Of a stretch of DNA of 64,000 nt, positions 47,401 to 56,252 are shown piece after piece. Position numbers and translations under genes: made by a program. The notes beneath the pieces were generated by a model. That model did not search any database and was not told the DNA's origin. It worked only from the letters and a program-made list of their open reading frames with translations. Every line of letters starts with the position of its first letter. Positions within the stretch are counted from its first letter, which is position 1. Origin of the DNA: Acholoe squamosa (Eukaryota > Annelida > Polychaeta > Phyllodocida > Polynoidae); the NCBI GenBank assembly GCA_949317995.1, contig OX439050.1, positions 46,129,777-46,193,776 on the forward strand, in the 5' to 3' direction.

Positions 47401-47994
47401 GTCAACCGTATGCTCAGAGGGAACAGTTGTCCTCTGTCTACGCCTATTTGTTGGCGATGAGGTGTGCGTCAGACGCCCATAGGGCTGATAGTCTGTTAGG
47501 GGTGACTGTACCTCGTCTGTTGGGGAATAGCCCCAGTTATCATATTCGCTAGAGCGGTTTGTGGTTGGAGGACGCTGCTCACTGACAGCCCTTTCATCAC
47601 CTACGACTAGTCCCCTTTGGGAGTCGTATGGGTGACCCTCACAGTAGTCATACCAATTTGCATTCATGGTGGATGCCTCTTGGCTACTTGTTCTAGGGAT
47701 GTGGCCCGGTGAGCGGAAGGTTACGGCCGAATCACCTCGATCATACCCTGTATCACCTGATACTGTGGTGCAGGTGGAGGCTGTTCGTACATCTCTTCTA
47801 GGGTCACCTTGTATGGGGTTTCCACCTCTATTGGTGTGGTCCGATCTTACATCCCTATTTCTCTCAAAATATCTCTCCCGACACTCTGGGCTTGATGTAC
47901 GGGAGGAGTCCCGACTACCGCCACTGTTCGGCATTTTTCTGGCTATCTCTACCGGGTCAGGAGGGATGGAGGATTGTGGGAGATCACAAGTCAA
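41431..47994 (-). CDS. Gypsy Gag-Pol polyprotein
   Basis: 2,187 codons in one frame, with no frameshift between gag and pol. In order: a long Ser/Arg/Pro-rich N-terminal region to about residue 540; capsid-like region (AAPWEEYKNYFLRL) near 560-740; three CCHC knuckles (CHNCGDPGHWKRSC, CYNCGGSGHYKREC, CFECGDRSHKKRDC) near 765-835; aspartic protease LLDTGAEKSFV near 925; reverse transcriptase with YLDDIIVFG near 1358; RNase H (TDASNCGIGGVLSQ) near 1508; integrase with HHCC zinc finger (HDHPSAGHM...CRRCDSC) near 1820 and catalytic LTDQGPDF and VERLNREV near 1950-1985. All catalytic residues I can check are present. The first ATG is at 47994; a second is 20 codons in. Confidence 0.95.
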   Translation of the reverse strand: MTCDLPQSSIPPDPVEIARKMPNSGGSRDSSRTSSPECRERYFERNRDVRSDHTNRGGNPIQGDPRRDVRTASTCTTVSGDTGYDRGDSAVTFRSPGHIPRTSSQEASTMNANWYDYCEGHPYDSQRGLVVGDERAVSEQRPPTTNRSSEYDNWGYSPTDEVQSPLTDYQPYGRLTHTSSPTNRRRQRTTVPSEHTVDAAAQPIHRSSEYYHRDYSPTDNVRSPPKEYQSHGLPRHPSTNRYRQGMPLTSDRTAEAAAQSRVHSGSDAESTASHRSRRSTKMSNTSQSNQEVLEAVRLLAETLGGQVSQLTQLMTQQLTHNAGQGQQVNEFTPSPVGFGNVNSGVYRPSGSRNDYPHVQPKMPKPNNSSQRRQRGMAQRCRDDDKGKRSSSSSSSERESSCSGNGKSRPPYYRKTPRTNTSHPKSSSLDNHNPSGRHNLNRLLPTAPAMSHNSNRPPPTAPIIPHTSGSSSCQNDQNPRGTQVDFYGSQPTSLRCCDDDRGRRSSSPSSSDSDQTPRRAASGSGDQDNRHQGRPRHSGPPPHNQGVTTIPTRRRNQVKPRSYDGAAPWEEYKNYFLRLSRLNDWDKEEELDVLLVQLTGEAQRFIDGGSSKVTSSFKKLDRALQGRFGAQQQAAVHRAALKSRKRKESESLAALGQDIRYLVKLAYPDFPPEAAEVMAIERFMQALGSSDLGKAVYNAQPATLKLAVEAAAYEEAWPGDESKSTISKVRFRGTSPVANTSQRVLEERVANLTAQLEEVQKDRSSKTGCHNCGDPGHWKRSCPRGRSPSPKHYNCYNCGGSGHYKRECPRSPSPGRGRSSGCFECGDRSHKKRDCPRSRSASPARGRSVSPHEKRNWAPPGRRDSPHPSHRTPLDRAPSPVPLTTVPKPITARVAGPKAPSSPPQEMRVLVGIQTNTSKEQVAALLDTGAEKSFVGKELVSRLRQQGVDLKMQRADIRVLAINGTSVDTDNSVELRLLTKLGDATHRFYISNLGYELVLGLDFVRKNRWEWSWRDEDVRLPGEETPGSGLPMQNVSGSATLALYAGNSCTLPPFHETTVGGVLLERAEFEKGLITPSLGKEERVTEAVVTTSGSQIPIHLANNSSLEIEIQEGEQLAWLTEVDETEIVPLETFNFRRAAITQKEILPAHELSGEMLKLHETTVSGLTPEQGEEVKNLLLKYRDVFVCSGEPPGHTKLVEHEIKTGEARPIKIPPRRLPIHMESVVRDEMSKMLEQGIIRPSDSAWSAPIVMVRKKDGSHRFCVDYRQLNAVTEKDAYPLPNIDDCLARLGGNSWFATLDLASGYWQVRMRAEDQPKTAFATPMGLYEWTAMPFGLCNAPSTFERLMEHVLREERGNGVLLYLDDIIVFGTSFNTLCDRLKTVFDRLREAGLKLKPKKCHMFKKEVAFLGHVVSAKGIKTNHEKVEKVADWPTPKNKKEIRAFVGLTGYYRKFIRDYGTVAAPLHNLTGPEATFKWDAEEEKAFKLLKALLIAAPILGYSQVEGLYVLDTDASNCGIGGVLSQKQEGEERVISYGSRVLSPTERNYCVTRRELLAVVEFVEKYRHYLYGKQFLVRTDHAALRWLLQKKDPEGQLARWLERLAPFQYYIEHRPGILHGNADALSRIPCPFPCAQCGREHEDPAPTKRKGRSRSSPPFSSPGHSRHAKRRPSPKGNRKEKLENCTTESVLSEGPVDTPPTVRLRAVSTRQSVGRRGRGRRRRKLPEPEAKIIGSAEGWTSEELRKAQEDDPVLSVVRSWGHVKPTHDEIAGQDPEIKYLSAQFERLSLDKEGLLSYKWREDGSDTEKRLLPRSRVPALLTLLHDHPSAGHMGREKTLKRVRQSKYFWRTMSHDVAEWCRRCDSCFRAKAQNRTRKSPLKSMATGAPMERVAMDILGTLPLTTNNNTVILVVSDYFSKWSEFLPLPDQRAATVAEAFLETIVCRLGTPAELLTDQGPDFTSDVIRELSKLLKTDKIRTSPYRPQTDGQVERLNREVGRMLRQLVNDRQTDWDEHLPLMGMAYRSTVHASTGYTPNQLMLGRECGAPFNLQEAAPEWETGGLGYPRYVELLAERMRRSHALTRENLTAAHLRQKRYYDRGSQEQKFNRGDAIWLYYPVRRIGLSPKLQLGWTGPFVVTETIGALNVEIREGPRARRRVVHVDKCEPVRGDVDTRWVEAVLKSTPPLYETRARR

Positions 47995-50900
47995 AACTCC
48001 AGGACAATGATCCTGTTGCTAAGCAATCTGATATTTTTTTTTTTTTTTCAACAATCAATACACAGCAATATATAGTGTAACTACCAATATACTGTAGCTT
48101 TACTTCCTCTCTCCCTCGTACTTCTAGGGGCCTACTAAATACTGTAGACCCTTTGCTGATTTCCTCTTGGCCTTGTTACTATGATATTCTGCAATATAAT
48201 CACATGGCAACAATGTGGGAAGGGCCAGGACAATAGTTGGGGCGAGCTCTTCGACCTTTGTCGTATTGCGGTTTGTATAAACCGGAAATAATTATGTGAA
48301 CAATGCAAATGTGTCGCTTACGCGAGAGTAGAATCACTGACAATTTCTTGTTAGTGGCTATAAAGTACAGCAAATGTGTCGCTTACGCGCAGAGTAGACT
48401 CACCAACAATTCCTTGTTAGTGGCTATAAAGTATAAACAAATGTGTCGCTTATGCGCGGAGTGGACTCACCAACAATTTCTTGTTAGCGGCTATAAAGTA
48501 CAAACAAATGTCGCCTACGCGCAGAGTAAACTCACCAACAATTTCTTGTTAGCGCCTATGACGTGCACACAATTTAAGTGTTATCACCGGCAATTGCAAG
48601 TGGCAATAATTTGTACAATGTTAGACAATTTGCGCTTGTGCGTAAAATGGTATCACCAGCAATATTTATTGCTAGTGAGTATTTCTTCACACATATATCT
48701 TAAGACATTTTGCAGAAATTTTCAAAACAAGTTTGGCAAGTACAGTTTCAATACAGGGTAATCACATGGTAGACAAGCAAGACAATAGCTACCAAGTGTT
48801 ATGCCTAGCCTAACTACATTCTGACCTGTGACCCTATGGAACTAAGAGGATCAATGATCCAGACCAACTTCAATATTTGCCTATGGGTACCAGCCAATTC
48901 CTGTAATAAAATTATTAGATTAGTCAATGGTTATTTTATCTGTAGTTATCAACGGATGTCAGCTCCAAATAACTACTCACTAGCAGCAAATATCAATGCT
49001 AGCTCAAAATATCTACTTACTGACAATATATGAATTGTAGATCTAGAATGGAAATAATAATTTCCAATTACTACTATTCGGTGATATTAAATTCTACATG
49101 TCAGCTCCAGATTTATTTACTCACTGACAATTTGGTATTGCTCTTGCACATTATACAAGTCAATAGATAAATACGATGTACAGGCTGGGTACCACGGTAC
49201 TTATTGGTGATAGCAATGACAGAACTGGACAGACAACAAGTTGAGTTGAGTTTGGGGAAGCAAGGGTTAATCAATGGTTTCACTCCTTGCCACCAAAACC
49301 AACTTTCAGGGTAGGTGTAAGAGCATCCCACTTTGACTTTATTCTGGCATTGATAGCCTTCCAGTTCAAACTCCAACTATGAAACCCTACATATTGAGAA
49401 TGCCAGAGGATATGGAGACAGACTCCCAACTTTGACAAAATGATGAAACTTTACGGGCGTACCGGTATTTAGAATTAAACAGTGCTACTACTCTCGCTAA
49501 AGTGGAGTGCCAATTCAACCTCTCCGACTGCAGATTTCCCTCCCAAACTTTGGGATCTGCTTACTCAGTCATACTGGGACATGTTGGGGTACTTTTGAAT
49601 GGTTCTGGGAGTGTTTTTGAAGTCGAAATTACGTGTACAAAGCTGGCGAATGGCTGACGGAAATTTGAATACAAAAACGTCACTTTTACCTTAGATTAGA
49701 GGGGCTAAACAGTGGTACTGAATGCTGAGAGTATAGTGAGTCTAGGGTGGGGGGTGGATCAGCTGACTGCCCACCACCACCCAGACGGTGTGACCCACTT
49801 TCAGTTTCAGACTGTCTGGCTTTTTGTCAATCACAATAACACAACTCTCTCCAGATACAGATGAAAATCTTTGACCAACCAACAATATAAGACAGCAGAA
49901 TAATTTATGACTGAGTAGATCTAGACCTATATAGTCCAAATAACAGTCTGTCACAGACTGAAAAAAAACGATTTTGATCACCCAGTTTCCATGTTACTTT
50001 TGACAATATTCTAACAGCTTGTGCGACCTTTGAAAACACTCTAAATCACTATCAAGACCCCATACAACAAGTAGACAATAAATTCAGGCCAATATGCAGG
50101 TATTCTAGGTGTGAATCAAGCTGATGTTTGAGATTAAAAGTGAACGAAAGTGACGGCCGTTTTCAGCGAAGAATTCGCGTCACTTTGACAATACTTTGAC
50201 ACTATCTACGGCCCTTCTAACTCGTCCAACTTCCTCCAGTTGATGCCTCACTAATACCAAAGGCCCTTTACTAAATATACGAACAATTCTAGCAGTTTGG
50301 GGTTGATGTAGAGACTGACAAAATTTACAGACGTACCGGTATTTGATTTCCGAGTTTGCACTCGTGAACGTATGGTCCCAGAACGATCCCTTTCACTCCG
50401 TATTTCAAATCCAAACTTTGGGAACTTTTAGACTGATATATCTAAGACATGTTGGAGAACTTTGGGAGCTGTTCTGAAATGATGTAAAAGGTCGCCCTAC
50501 GGCTGACGGAAATTTGAATACAAAAACGTCACTTTTACCTTTGGTTTCGCGTAACTTTGGCAATATTTTAACACCCTCCACGGTATCTCAAACATGCCCA
50601 AAGTGCCCACAATTGATGTCTGACTAATACCAAAGGGTATAGCCTAAAACATGAGGTTTAGATTCTGTGTAGAACAGCGGCAAAACCGAGATATAGTAGA
50701 ATATAGCGGACGTACCGGTAGTAGATTTTTGAAGTTGATATTCGAGTTTGGACTCGTCAATAAGTCAACAGAATACACTCCCCTACTCTGTATTTTCGGT
50801 TTACACCGTACCCATATCACCAGAGATATACAGACAACATTTCTGACCAGTTTAGGGTTGATTTGACAAGGGAAACAATGGTAGAATTGATGTAAACTGA

Positions 50901-51649
50901 CGACGACAGGGAGACTGAATTCCGACGTAAAAACGTCACTTTTGCCCTTTTGTTTCAGTTCCAAAAGACACTTTTAGACTCGGATTTCTGTACAATATTT
51001 GTGCAGACCTCAATCAGACTACGTACCTGACATATTTGAGCAGTTTAAGGATAGATTCTGTGTAATAACAACAACTTTCACTTTTGATTTCGGATCAGAC
51101 TTTGGAGGCAAAAATCTGTGCACGAAGTCGGCGAACGGCCGACGGAAATTCGAGTACAAAAACGTCACTTTTGTGTTTGGTTTCGCGTAACTTTGGCAAT
51201 ATTTTAACAAGACACACGGCCCCTGTCGGCCCTTCAGACCACCTCCAAATGCTAGATTTTCGTTTCCCTACTCACCCCAGATGTTAAGACAACACATGTG
51301 AATTATCTGTGGGTAGTTTGGGCCAGGATTCGAGTGGAACTTTGGATATTGTACACCTGTCCAATTAGTTGAAAGTGACGCTCACCTTTGGCAATAAATC
51401 CACGTAACTATTACAATATTTTGAACAACTCCTACGGCCTTTCTGACGCTTCTAAACTATCAGAAACTGATGCCCTAATATATCCAAGTTTCCCCACAAT
51501 AAATATACGACAAATTTTAGAAGGTTTGGAATTATTTTGACAACTTGTCCGGCCTTTGAAGCGTACCGGTAGTAGATTTTTTTAAGTTTGAAAGTGGGCG
51601 GGGTCGCCAATCAACGAAAAAAAAAAAATGACGTCGATCGGGATTTTGG
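47995..51649 (-). other. Long repeat-rich leader of the Gypsy element
   Basis: About 3.65 kb between primer site and gag start with no supported gene. Near gag is a 65-67-bp tandem array (AAATGTGTCGCTTACGCG-like; about 48307-48565, four to five copies). Further upstream, diverged modules recur: GTACCGGTA near 49457, 50332, 50713 and 51562, and GACGGAAATTTGAATACAAA with AACGTCACTTTT near 49660, 50505, 50930 and 51145. A long T run lies near 48032-48048. It may hold the packaging signal or internal promoter; nothing shows which. Confidence 0.65.
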
Positions 51650-51664
51650 CCACTTCTGACACCA
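51650..51664 (-). other. Primer binding site, tRNA-Leu
   Basis: One base after the 5' LTR the minus strand reads TGGTGTCAGAAGTGG, complementary to the 3' end of animal tRNA-Leu (CCACTTCTGACA plus CCA). The tRNA match is from memory. Confidence 0.8.
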
Positions 51665-51665
51665 G

Positions 51666-52317
51666 TGTAACAATAAACGGACTGGGGAATTAATCTACCT
51701 GTTTTCTAAAGTTAGGATGGCTAGAATTTGGAAGAATTAAGGCTTTGGAAATGATGTAAACTAGTGGATCTAAAATGCCAAGCTGAATAAATGTGGAATC
51801 AAGACAAACAAGTTCAATTACAGTTCAGTAGATAAAAAGCTATCACTATATTGCCCAAAACGGTACAGATAAAACACTAGTCACAGGTCAGCACTAGATA
51901 TATATATATTTCTAAGCTAAATCTAACTAGGCACACTTACCAAAACGGCTTAGATTTGGAGCAAGCTCTACAAACGGTCTGGTTCTGTTGGTGCTAAAGT
52001 TAAATCTGCCCCAAAAACACCAGCGGCCAATCAAATGTCCCGATTTGGTCACATGATGACACCGGTTTGGAACTAGTGTCAACAGCAACCAAACTAAATG
52101 GTAAAATACATAATTATACGGGACTGACATTGGCTTTATTATACACCACTGGTTAGCTATAACTTGGATTGATATTGTGGACGAAGATCATTGAGATTTA
52201 AGGGCTAAAACTGGGGAAAACTAAGGCAGATCGATGACGGACGCTGTCTGCGGTTCCGGGCATGGCGACCAGGGCGCCACCCGCGGCCGTCGCCGGAACT
52301 ATGTGTTTCCCGCCACA
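51666..52317 (-). repeat. 5' LTR of the Gypsy element
   Basis: 652 bp, same sequence as 38278-38929, TG...CA ends. It is followed by the second copy of GTAT at 52318-52321. Confidence 0.9.
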
Positions 52318-52321
52318 GTAT

Positions 52322-52733
52322 TTTATCTAAGATAGAAGACTTTATTTATTCCTCATGCATTAATTTTTTTGAAAAATACAGCAAAGATAATATAATTCAA
52401 TACAGTTTAGACATTGTAAATATTCAAATATCTTTTACTATAATTAAAGAAGGAATTAAATTTCATGATTTTTGCTTTAAAATAGTGTCAAGTTTAGAAA
52501 AGGGCTATAGCATAGAAGTTAAAGAATCGAATTCATATGAGTCAATATGGTTGGAAATAAACCATAACTTATTAAACTCAAAGCAATCTTTTGATGCTAT
52601 TAGGTTTTCTTCTCTTAGAATAAAAAATAAAGGAACAACTTTTTCTTTTACTCACACTTTTACTGGAAGTTGTATACTTAAAGATATAAATCAATTTCTG
52701 TTTTTATGCAATCTTGTTGAGAAAGTTATATGA
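52322..52733 (+). pseudogene. Polinton gene interrupted by Gypsy, 3' part
   Basis: Directly after the right GTAT duplication, the frame is open for about 137 codons to a stop ending at 52733 with no internal stop. This is the same register as the 5' part once the LTR element and one GTAT are discounted. No family recognised. Composition (Ile, Ser, Lys, Phe rich) matches its Polinton neighbours. Confidence 0.7.
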
Positions 52734-52777
52734 AGCTAAGGTTCTCTGTAAACTATATTTTAATAATAAATTAATTC

Positions 52778-53935
52778 ATGGCTTCTGTCATAGATAATTT
52801 ATTAAGGGTGATACTGGTTTATTTATTAGAGGATACTCCTAGCAATACAGAATATTGGGACAGGGTTCATTTATGTGAAGAACATAACTTAAATTTTGCT
52901 TTGCATCACCTATATAAAAAGTATCATCACAACAAAGAATCTTACATAGATCCTTTAATTCAGGAAACTAAATCGTCTCTTCATTCTTACATTAAAAAAA
53001 ATAAAAAAATTAGACAATTTTATGAGGTTTTATGCGGAGAAAATAATGGTATAATAAAAGATATAACTTCTTCAGAAAGTATTTTGATAAAAGGTTTGGT
53101 TGAAATTCTCCAAATAAATATCATTTTTTATTACAGCCACGATAAATCTTCAGAATACAGAAGCTCAAAACAGAGTTTAAAACCAGGGAAAGGACTTTCA
53201 TTGTATTTCAACTTTTTTACTTCATTAGTAGAAAAAGTAAATGATGAATTGTATCATATGCCTTCTTTAGAAAAATTGTCAGATTCAGCTTTAAGTTCTT
53301 TTAATTCTTGTAAAAAAGAGAGCATCACGTCCACTTCTCAATTAAAATTAAAAGACAAAAATAAAAGCCGGTCTAACATTAAACAGCGACCATCCTCTTC
53401 AGAGCAAAACAGTTCTACAGAAAGTGAGAGTGACAATGACCCAGTAAAAAAAAAAGATCACCCTGCTTTCATTCAATCACAGCAAAAATTACTAGGTATT
53501 TTACATAAAGATTTAGAAGAAAGTGACAGTAATGAAGAAGATATAAAAGGAACACATTCTCTTCCAAAAAGAAAGAAAGTTAGCAAAACTTTATCAGACA
53601 GCAATGATGATTTAAGTGAGGAAGAAATTACTGATTTTAAAAATAAAGTTCAAAATAAAAAGATAAAAATTCCTTTATCAGTAAGCCATCAGGTAAAAGA
53701 ACTATCTGAATTTAATCCAACATCTACTTTATTTGAACCACAAACAGATACTTGCAGAGCAAATTTGGAAAGCACTATAGCTATATGCGATAGAATAAAG
53801 AGTCACGCAGAAGTATTTTTAAGGAATATTTTACCAGATAATATAAACAGATGTGCATGTTGTTTTTTACATTGCACACCTCCTTTAATTAAAGGTACTA
53901 AAGGACGAAGAGGACCTAAAAGTAAAATCAAGTAG
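52778..53935 (+). CDS. Unassigned Polinton protein, 385 residues
   Basis: Opens with ATG 45 nt after the interrupted gene. The N-terminal 170 residues look folded (RVILVYLLEDTPSN..., INIIFYYSHD). The middle (about 190-300) is acidic and Ser/Lys-rich with DSNEEDIKG and DSNDDLSEEE, probably disordered. The C-terminus has a Cys cluster (RCACCFLHC) and a basic KGRRGPKSKIK end that could bind nucleic acid. No family recognised. TCRANLESTIAICDRIK near residue 330 resembles the end of the small frame that follows. Confidence 0.7.
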   Translation: MASVIDNLLRVILVYLLEDTPSNTEYWDRVHLCEEHNLNFALHHLYKKYHHNKESYIDPLIQETKSSLHSYIKKNKKIRQFYEVLCGENNGIIKDITSSESILIKGLVEILQINIIFYYSHDKSSEYRSSKQSLKPGKGLSLYFNFFTSLVEKVNDELYHMPSLEKLSDSALSSFNSCKKESITSTSQLKLKDKNKSRSNIKQRPSSSEQNSSTESESDNDPVKKKDHPAFIQSQQKLLGILHKDLEESDSNEEDIKGTHSLPKRKKVSKTLSDSNDDLSEEEITDFKNKVQNKKIKIPLSVSHQVKELSEFNPTSTLFEPQTDTCRANLESTIAICDRIKSHAEVFLRNILPDNINRCACCFLHCTPPLIKGTKGRRGPKSKIK

Positions 53936-53966
53936 CAGTTAAAAAACTTTTCATCTTTAAAATCTT

Positions 53967-54155
53967 ATGGATATTGATGATATTTTACGTTTCATTGATA
54001 AAAAAAAACTTAATGAAAAAATATTTCAATGTAATTTAAACACAAAAAAATATTTAAAAAAAAAAGAGAAAGTAACTTGTAAAGTGTTCCCCAATAACCA
54101 TCTCCCGAATTGTATAGAAGAAAGCATCATTTTATGCGATAAAATAAAAGACTAA
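53967..54155 (+). CDS. Small Polinton frame, 62 residues
   Basis: ATG 31 nt after the previous stop; ends two bases before the next ATG. Lys-rich. Its end NCIEESIILCDKIKD resembles LESTIAICDRIKSH in the preceding 385-residue protein, so it may be a short relative or a decayed duplicate of that protein's C-terminal part. No function can be given. Confidence 0.5.
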   Translation: MDIDDILRFIDKKKLNEKIFQCNLNTKKYLKKKEKVTCKVFPNNHLPNCIEESIILCDKIKD

Positions 54156-54157
54156 CC

Positions 54158-55063
54158 ATGGATAGTTTTATAGAAATAGATTTAGATAGTTCTTTGTTGT
54201 ATGAAAGATGTCACTATTTTAAAAGCTATCAATCTTTTTATGGTAAACAAAGGAAAGAGCTTAGCTTAGAAATACCTGCTATAAAATATATGAATATTTC
54301 TGAATGCTCCTATTTAATGATGACCTTATCAGAAGAAGATGAATTATGTCACATTCTTTTAAATGATATTAGAGATATCAAAAGTATTGTTTTTTTTGCA
54401 ATTTTTTTTCAAAGTGATTTCTTGTATGAATATATAAAAAGTCGGTGTATAAATAACGTGGAAGAAGTTCCTTGCGTTATAAAAATGGCTATTTTCTTTA
54501 TGGGAGAATTTCACAAGTTTTCTTTAGAAATGATTTGGTTTGCGGCTGATTTTTTAAGAGTACCTCGAGTATATGAAATCCTTGAATGTATGAAAGACTC
54601 TGAGGATAATTATAGCGAAACTACTGCATTAACTATGACTATTAGGAAAAGGAAATTTACTCAATATAAACATGTGAAAAAACTTAAAAAAAAGATGAAA
54701 ATAGCCAATATGATATATAACAATTGCCTGAGATTTTTAACTTATTGTTGTGCATCTTGTGGAAGATTTCACAAAGCAGACAGGACAAACAGAAAAAGAG
54801 CATTATCTAAAATAACATATATGCAATGTTGTGGGAGCCCAAGTAAAACAAGATGTCTCGAATTTTTACAATATTTTTCCTCTTATGTTGAAAACCAAAG
54901 GGTTGCGAGATGTAAAAACTGTTTTATTCCTTGGTTTGATGGAAAACCTACTTGCACCCCTCTTTATGCTAAGTTTCAAAACAAAAAATATACTGAAATA
55001 CGTAGAAATCTGATATTAGATAGGATAGATTTCTTTTGTAAACCACTTAATGAAATAAGATAA
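54158..55063 (+). CDS. BTB-like plus zinc-finger (RING-like) protein, copy 1
   Basis: 301 codons. Residues 1-145 follow a BTB/POZ-like plan: LLYERCHYFKSY, ELSLEIPAIKYM, then helices AIFFQSDFLYEYIKSRC and a shared IFFMGEFHKFSLEMI block. Residues 200-275 hold paired Cys: CCASCGRFH, MQCCG, RCKNC, PTC. The plan matches the next gene, which has the clearer RING-like pattern. BTB proteins often act as Cullin-3 substrate adaptors, and RING domains recruit E2 enzymes; both roles are inferred here. Domain calls are by eye and unverified. Confidence 0.55.
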   Translation: MDSFIEIDLDSSLLYERCHYFKSYQSFYGKQRKELSLEIPAIKYMNISECSYLMMTLSEEDELCHILLNDIRDIKSIVFFAIFFQSDFLYEYIKSRCINNVEEVPCVIKMAIFFMGEFHKFSLEMIWFAADFLRVPRVYEILECMKDSEDNYSETTALTMTIRKRKFTQYKHVKKLKKKMKIANMIYNNCLRFLTYCCASCGRFHKADRTNRKRALSKITYMQCCGSPSKTRCLEFLQYFSSYVENQRVARCKNCFIPWFDGKPTCTPLYAKFQNKKYTEIRRNLILDRIDFFCKPLNEIR

Positions 55064-55339
55064 AAGATTTTTTCTTCTTATCTTTGTTGTAAAGTTGGTT
55101 TAATTTTAGTTGATATTTGTAAAGTATAACAAGTACATGTAAAATTAAAGGTTTTTTAGTTATTATAGAGGTATAGATAAATTAGAATTTAGTTTGTACA
55201 GCTCCATTAAAACAGCTTTGATAAACAATATAAAAATAAATAAGTTAGGATACAAGTTCTCATGGTAGAAAGGGTTAAGGTAATATAATCATTTGTTAAG
55301 CATTTTATCATATTTAAACTTGTATTTATCTATGTAACT

Positions 55340-56230
55340 ATGTTGCTTGATGTGAACATAGAGCTGCTTAAAGAAAGAGTAGAGTACATTTCATGTTTGT
55401 CCTCTTTTAACAATGTTACTTCAAATATGCAGAAATTTAAAATTTGCTTAAATGTGAGCATACCAAATCAAATGTTTATGAGTGCCAAAGAATGTTCTAA
55501 CATATTTTCTGTTTTATCTGACGAATTCATTGACATATCAAACATTAAAACAGAAGCTCTTGTATATTTTTCTCATTATTTCCAATGTTATTTTATGTTC
55601 TCAGAAATCAAAAATATGATAATACAAGAGGAAATTAAAGCTGCTAGAGTTTTAATCACATCCAGTATCTTATTAGGAGAGAATCATTCTTTTACTAAAG
55701 AAATATGTAAATTTATAAGTGATCTTGTTGGTTACAATGAAGAAGCAATATTTCATCTCATAAAAAATAAAAATAAACGTAAAGGCACAAGACAGTATGC
55801 CTCTTCAAGGCTTCAAAGTAAAATAAAAGAAAAAGTGAGAGAAAAACGTTTATTTTACAGTAATGTGTATTTGGGATGTGCTTTATGTAGAAGGCTAGTT
55901 CTTGTAAGCAAAAAACATGAAAGTAATATAGAATACACAATATGTTGTGGCAAACCTATTCATAAGCATTGCTACGCAAGTGTGGTTCATTGTCATTTAA
56001 AATATACCAAAAATGATGGTGAAGTAGTTGTGATTAATTTAGAAATCAATTGTCCATTTTGTCACATGAAATGGTTTAATGGGAATCCTGTTTGTGATGC
56101 TATGTTTCTGAAATGGAACCAAAGAGAAAATTTTACTTACCTGGTGAAATACACCACAGATCATTTAGCTCTATGTTTAAATGAGTATGAAACTAGCATA
56201 AATCGTCACATAAAAAACAAGTTAATGTAA
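55340..56230 (+). CDS. BTB-like plus RING-like protein, copy 2
   Basis: 296 codons from ATG 55340, after a 276-nt non-coding gap. It is a paralogue of the preceding gene: LKERVEYISCLSSF corresponds to LYERCHYFKSYQSF, and SILLGENHSFTKEI to IFFMGEFHKFSLEM. The C-terminal half has CALC ... ICCGKPIHKHC ... CPFCHMKWFNGNPVC, a C2-C-C-H-C-C2 order as in RING-type or related zinc domains. It may be an E3 ubiquitin ligase-like protein. The alternative is a viral zinc-binding regulator with no ligase role. Confidence 0.6.
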   Translation: MLLDVNIELLKERVEYISCLSSFNNVTSNMQKFKICLNVSIPNQMFMSAKECSNIFSVLSDEFIDISNIKTEALVYFSHYFQCYFMFSEIKNMIIQEEIKAARVLITSSILLGENHSFTKEICKFISDLVGYNEEAIFHLIKNKNKRKGTRQYASSRLQSKIKEKVREKRLFYSNVYLGCALCRRLVLVSKKHESNIEYTICCGKPIHKHCYASVVHCHLKYTKNDGEVVVINLEINCPFCHMKWFNGNPVCDAMFLKWNQRENFTYLVKYTTDHLALCLNEYETSINRHIKNKLM

Positions 56231-56252
56231 ACCAAAATGAGATTAAAAATAA

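Larger units (their letters stand above)
38278..52317 (-). mobile_element. Ty3/Gypsy LTR retrotransposon, 14 kb, Mag-like
   Basis: Identical 652-bp LTRs, 4-bp target duplication GTAT (38274-38277 and 52318-52321), tRNA-Leu primer site and polypurine tract in the right places, all on the minus strand. It carries one intact gag-pol frame of 2,187 codons and an extra Cys-rich frame downstream. A tRNA-Leu primer and three CCHC knuckles fit the Mag lineage (which includes SURL of sea urchins and Steamer of clams). The element is much more GC-rich than the Polinton it sits in. Identical LTRs and an intact frame suggest a recent, possibly active copy. Its 3.7-kb leader and 2.5-kb 3' region make it unusually long. 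Confidence 0.92.

Noticed and set aside
48303-48761. 152-codon plus frame with internal repeats
   Set aside because: It is a translation of the 65-67-bp tandem array in the Gypsy leader, antisense to the element.
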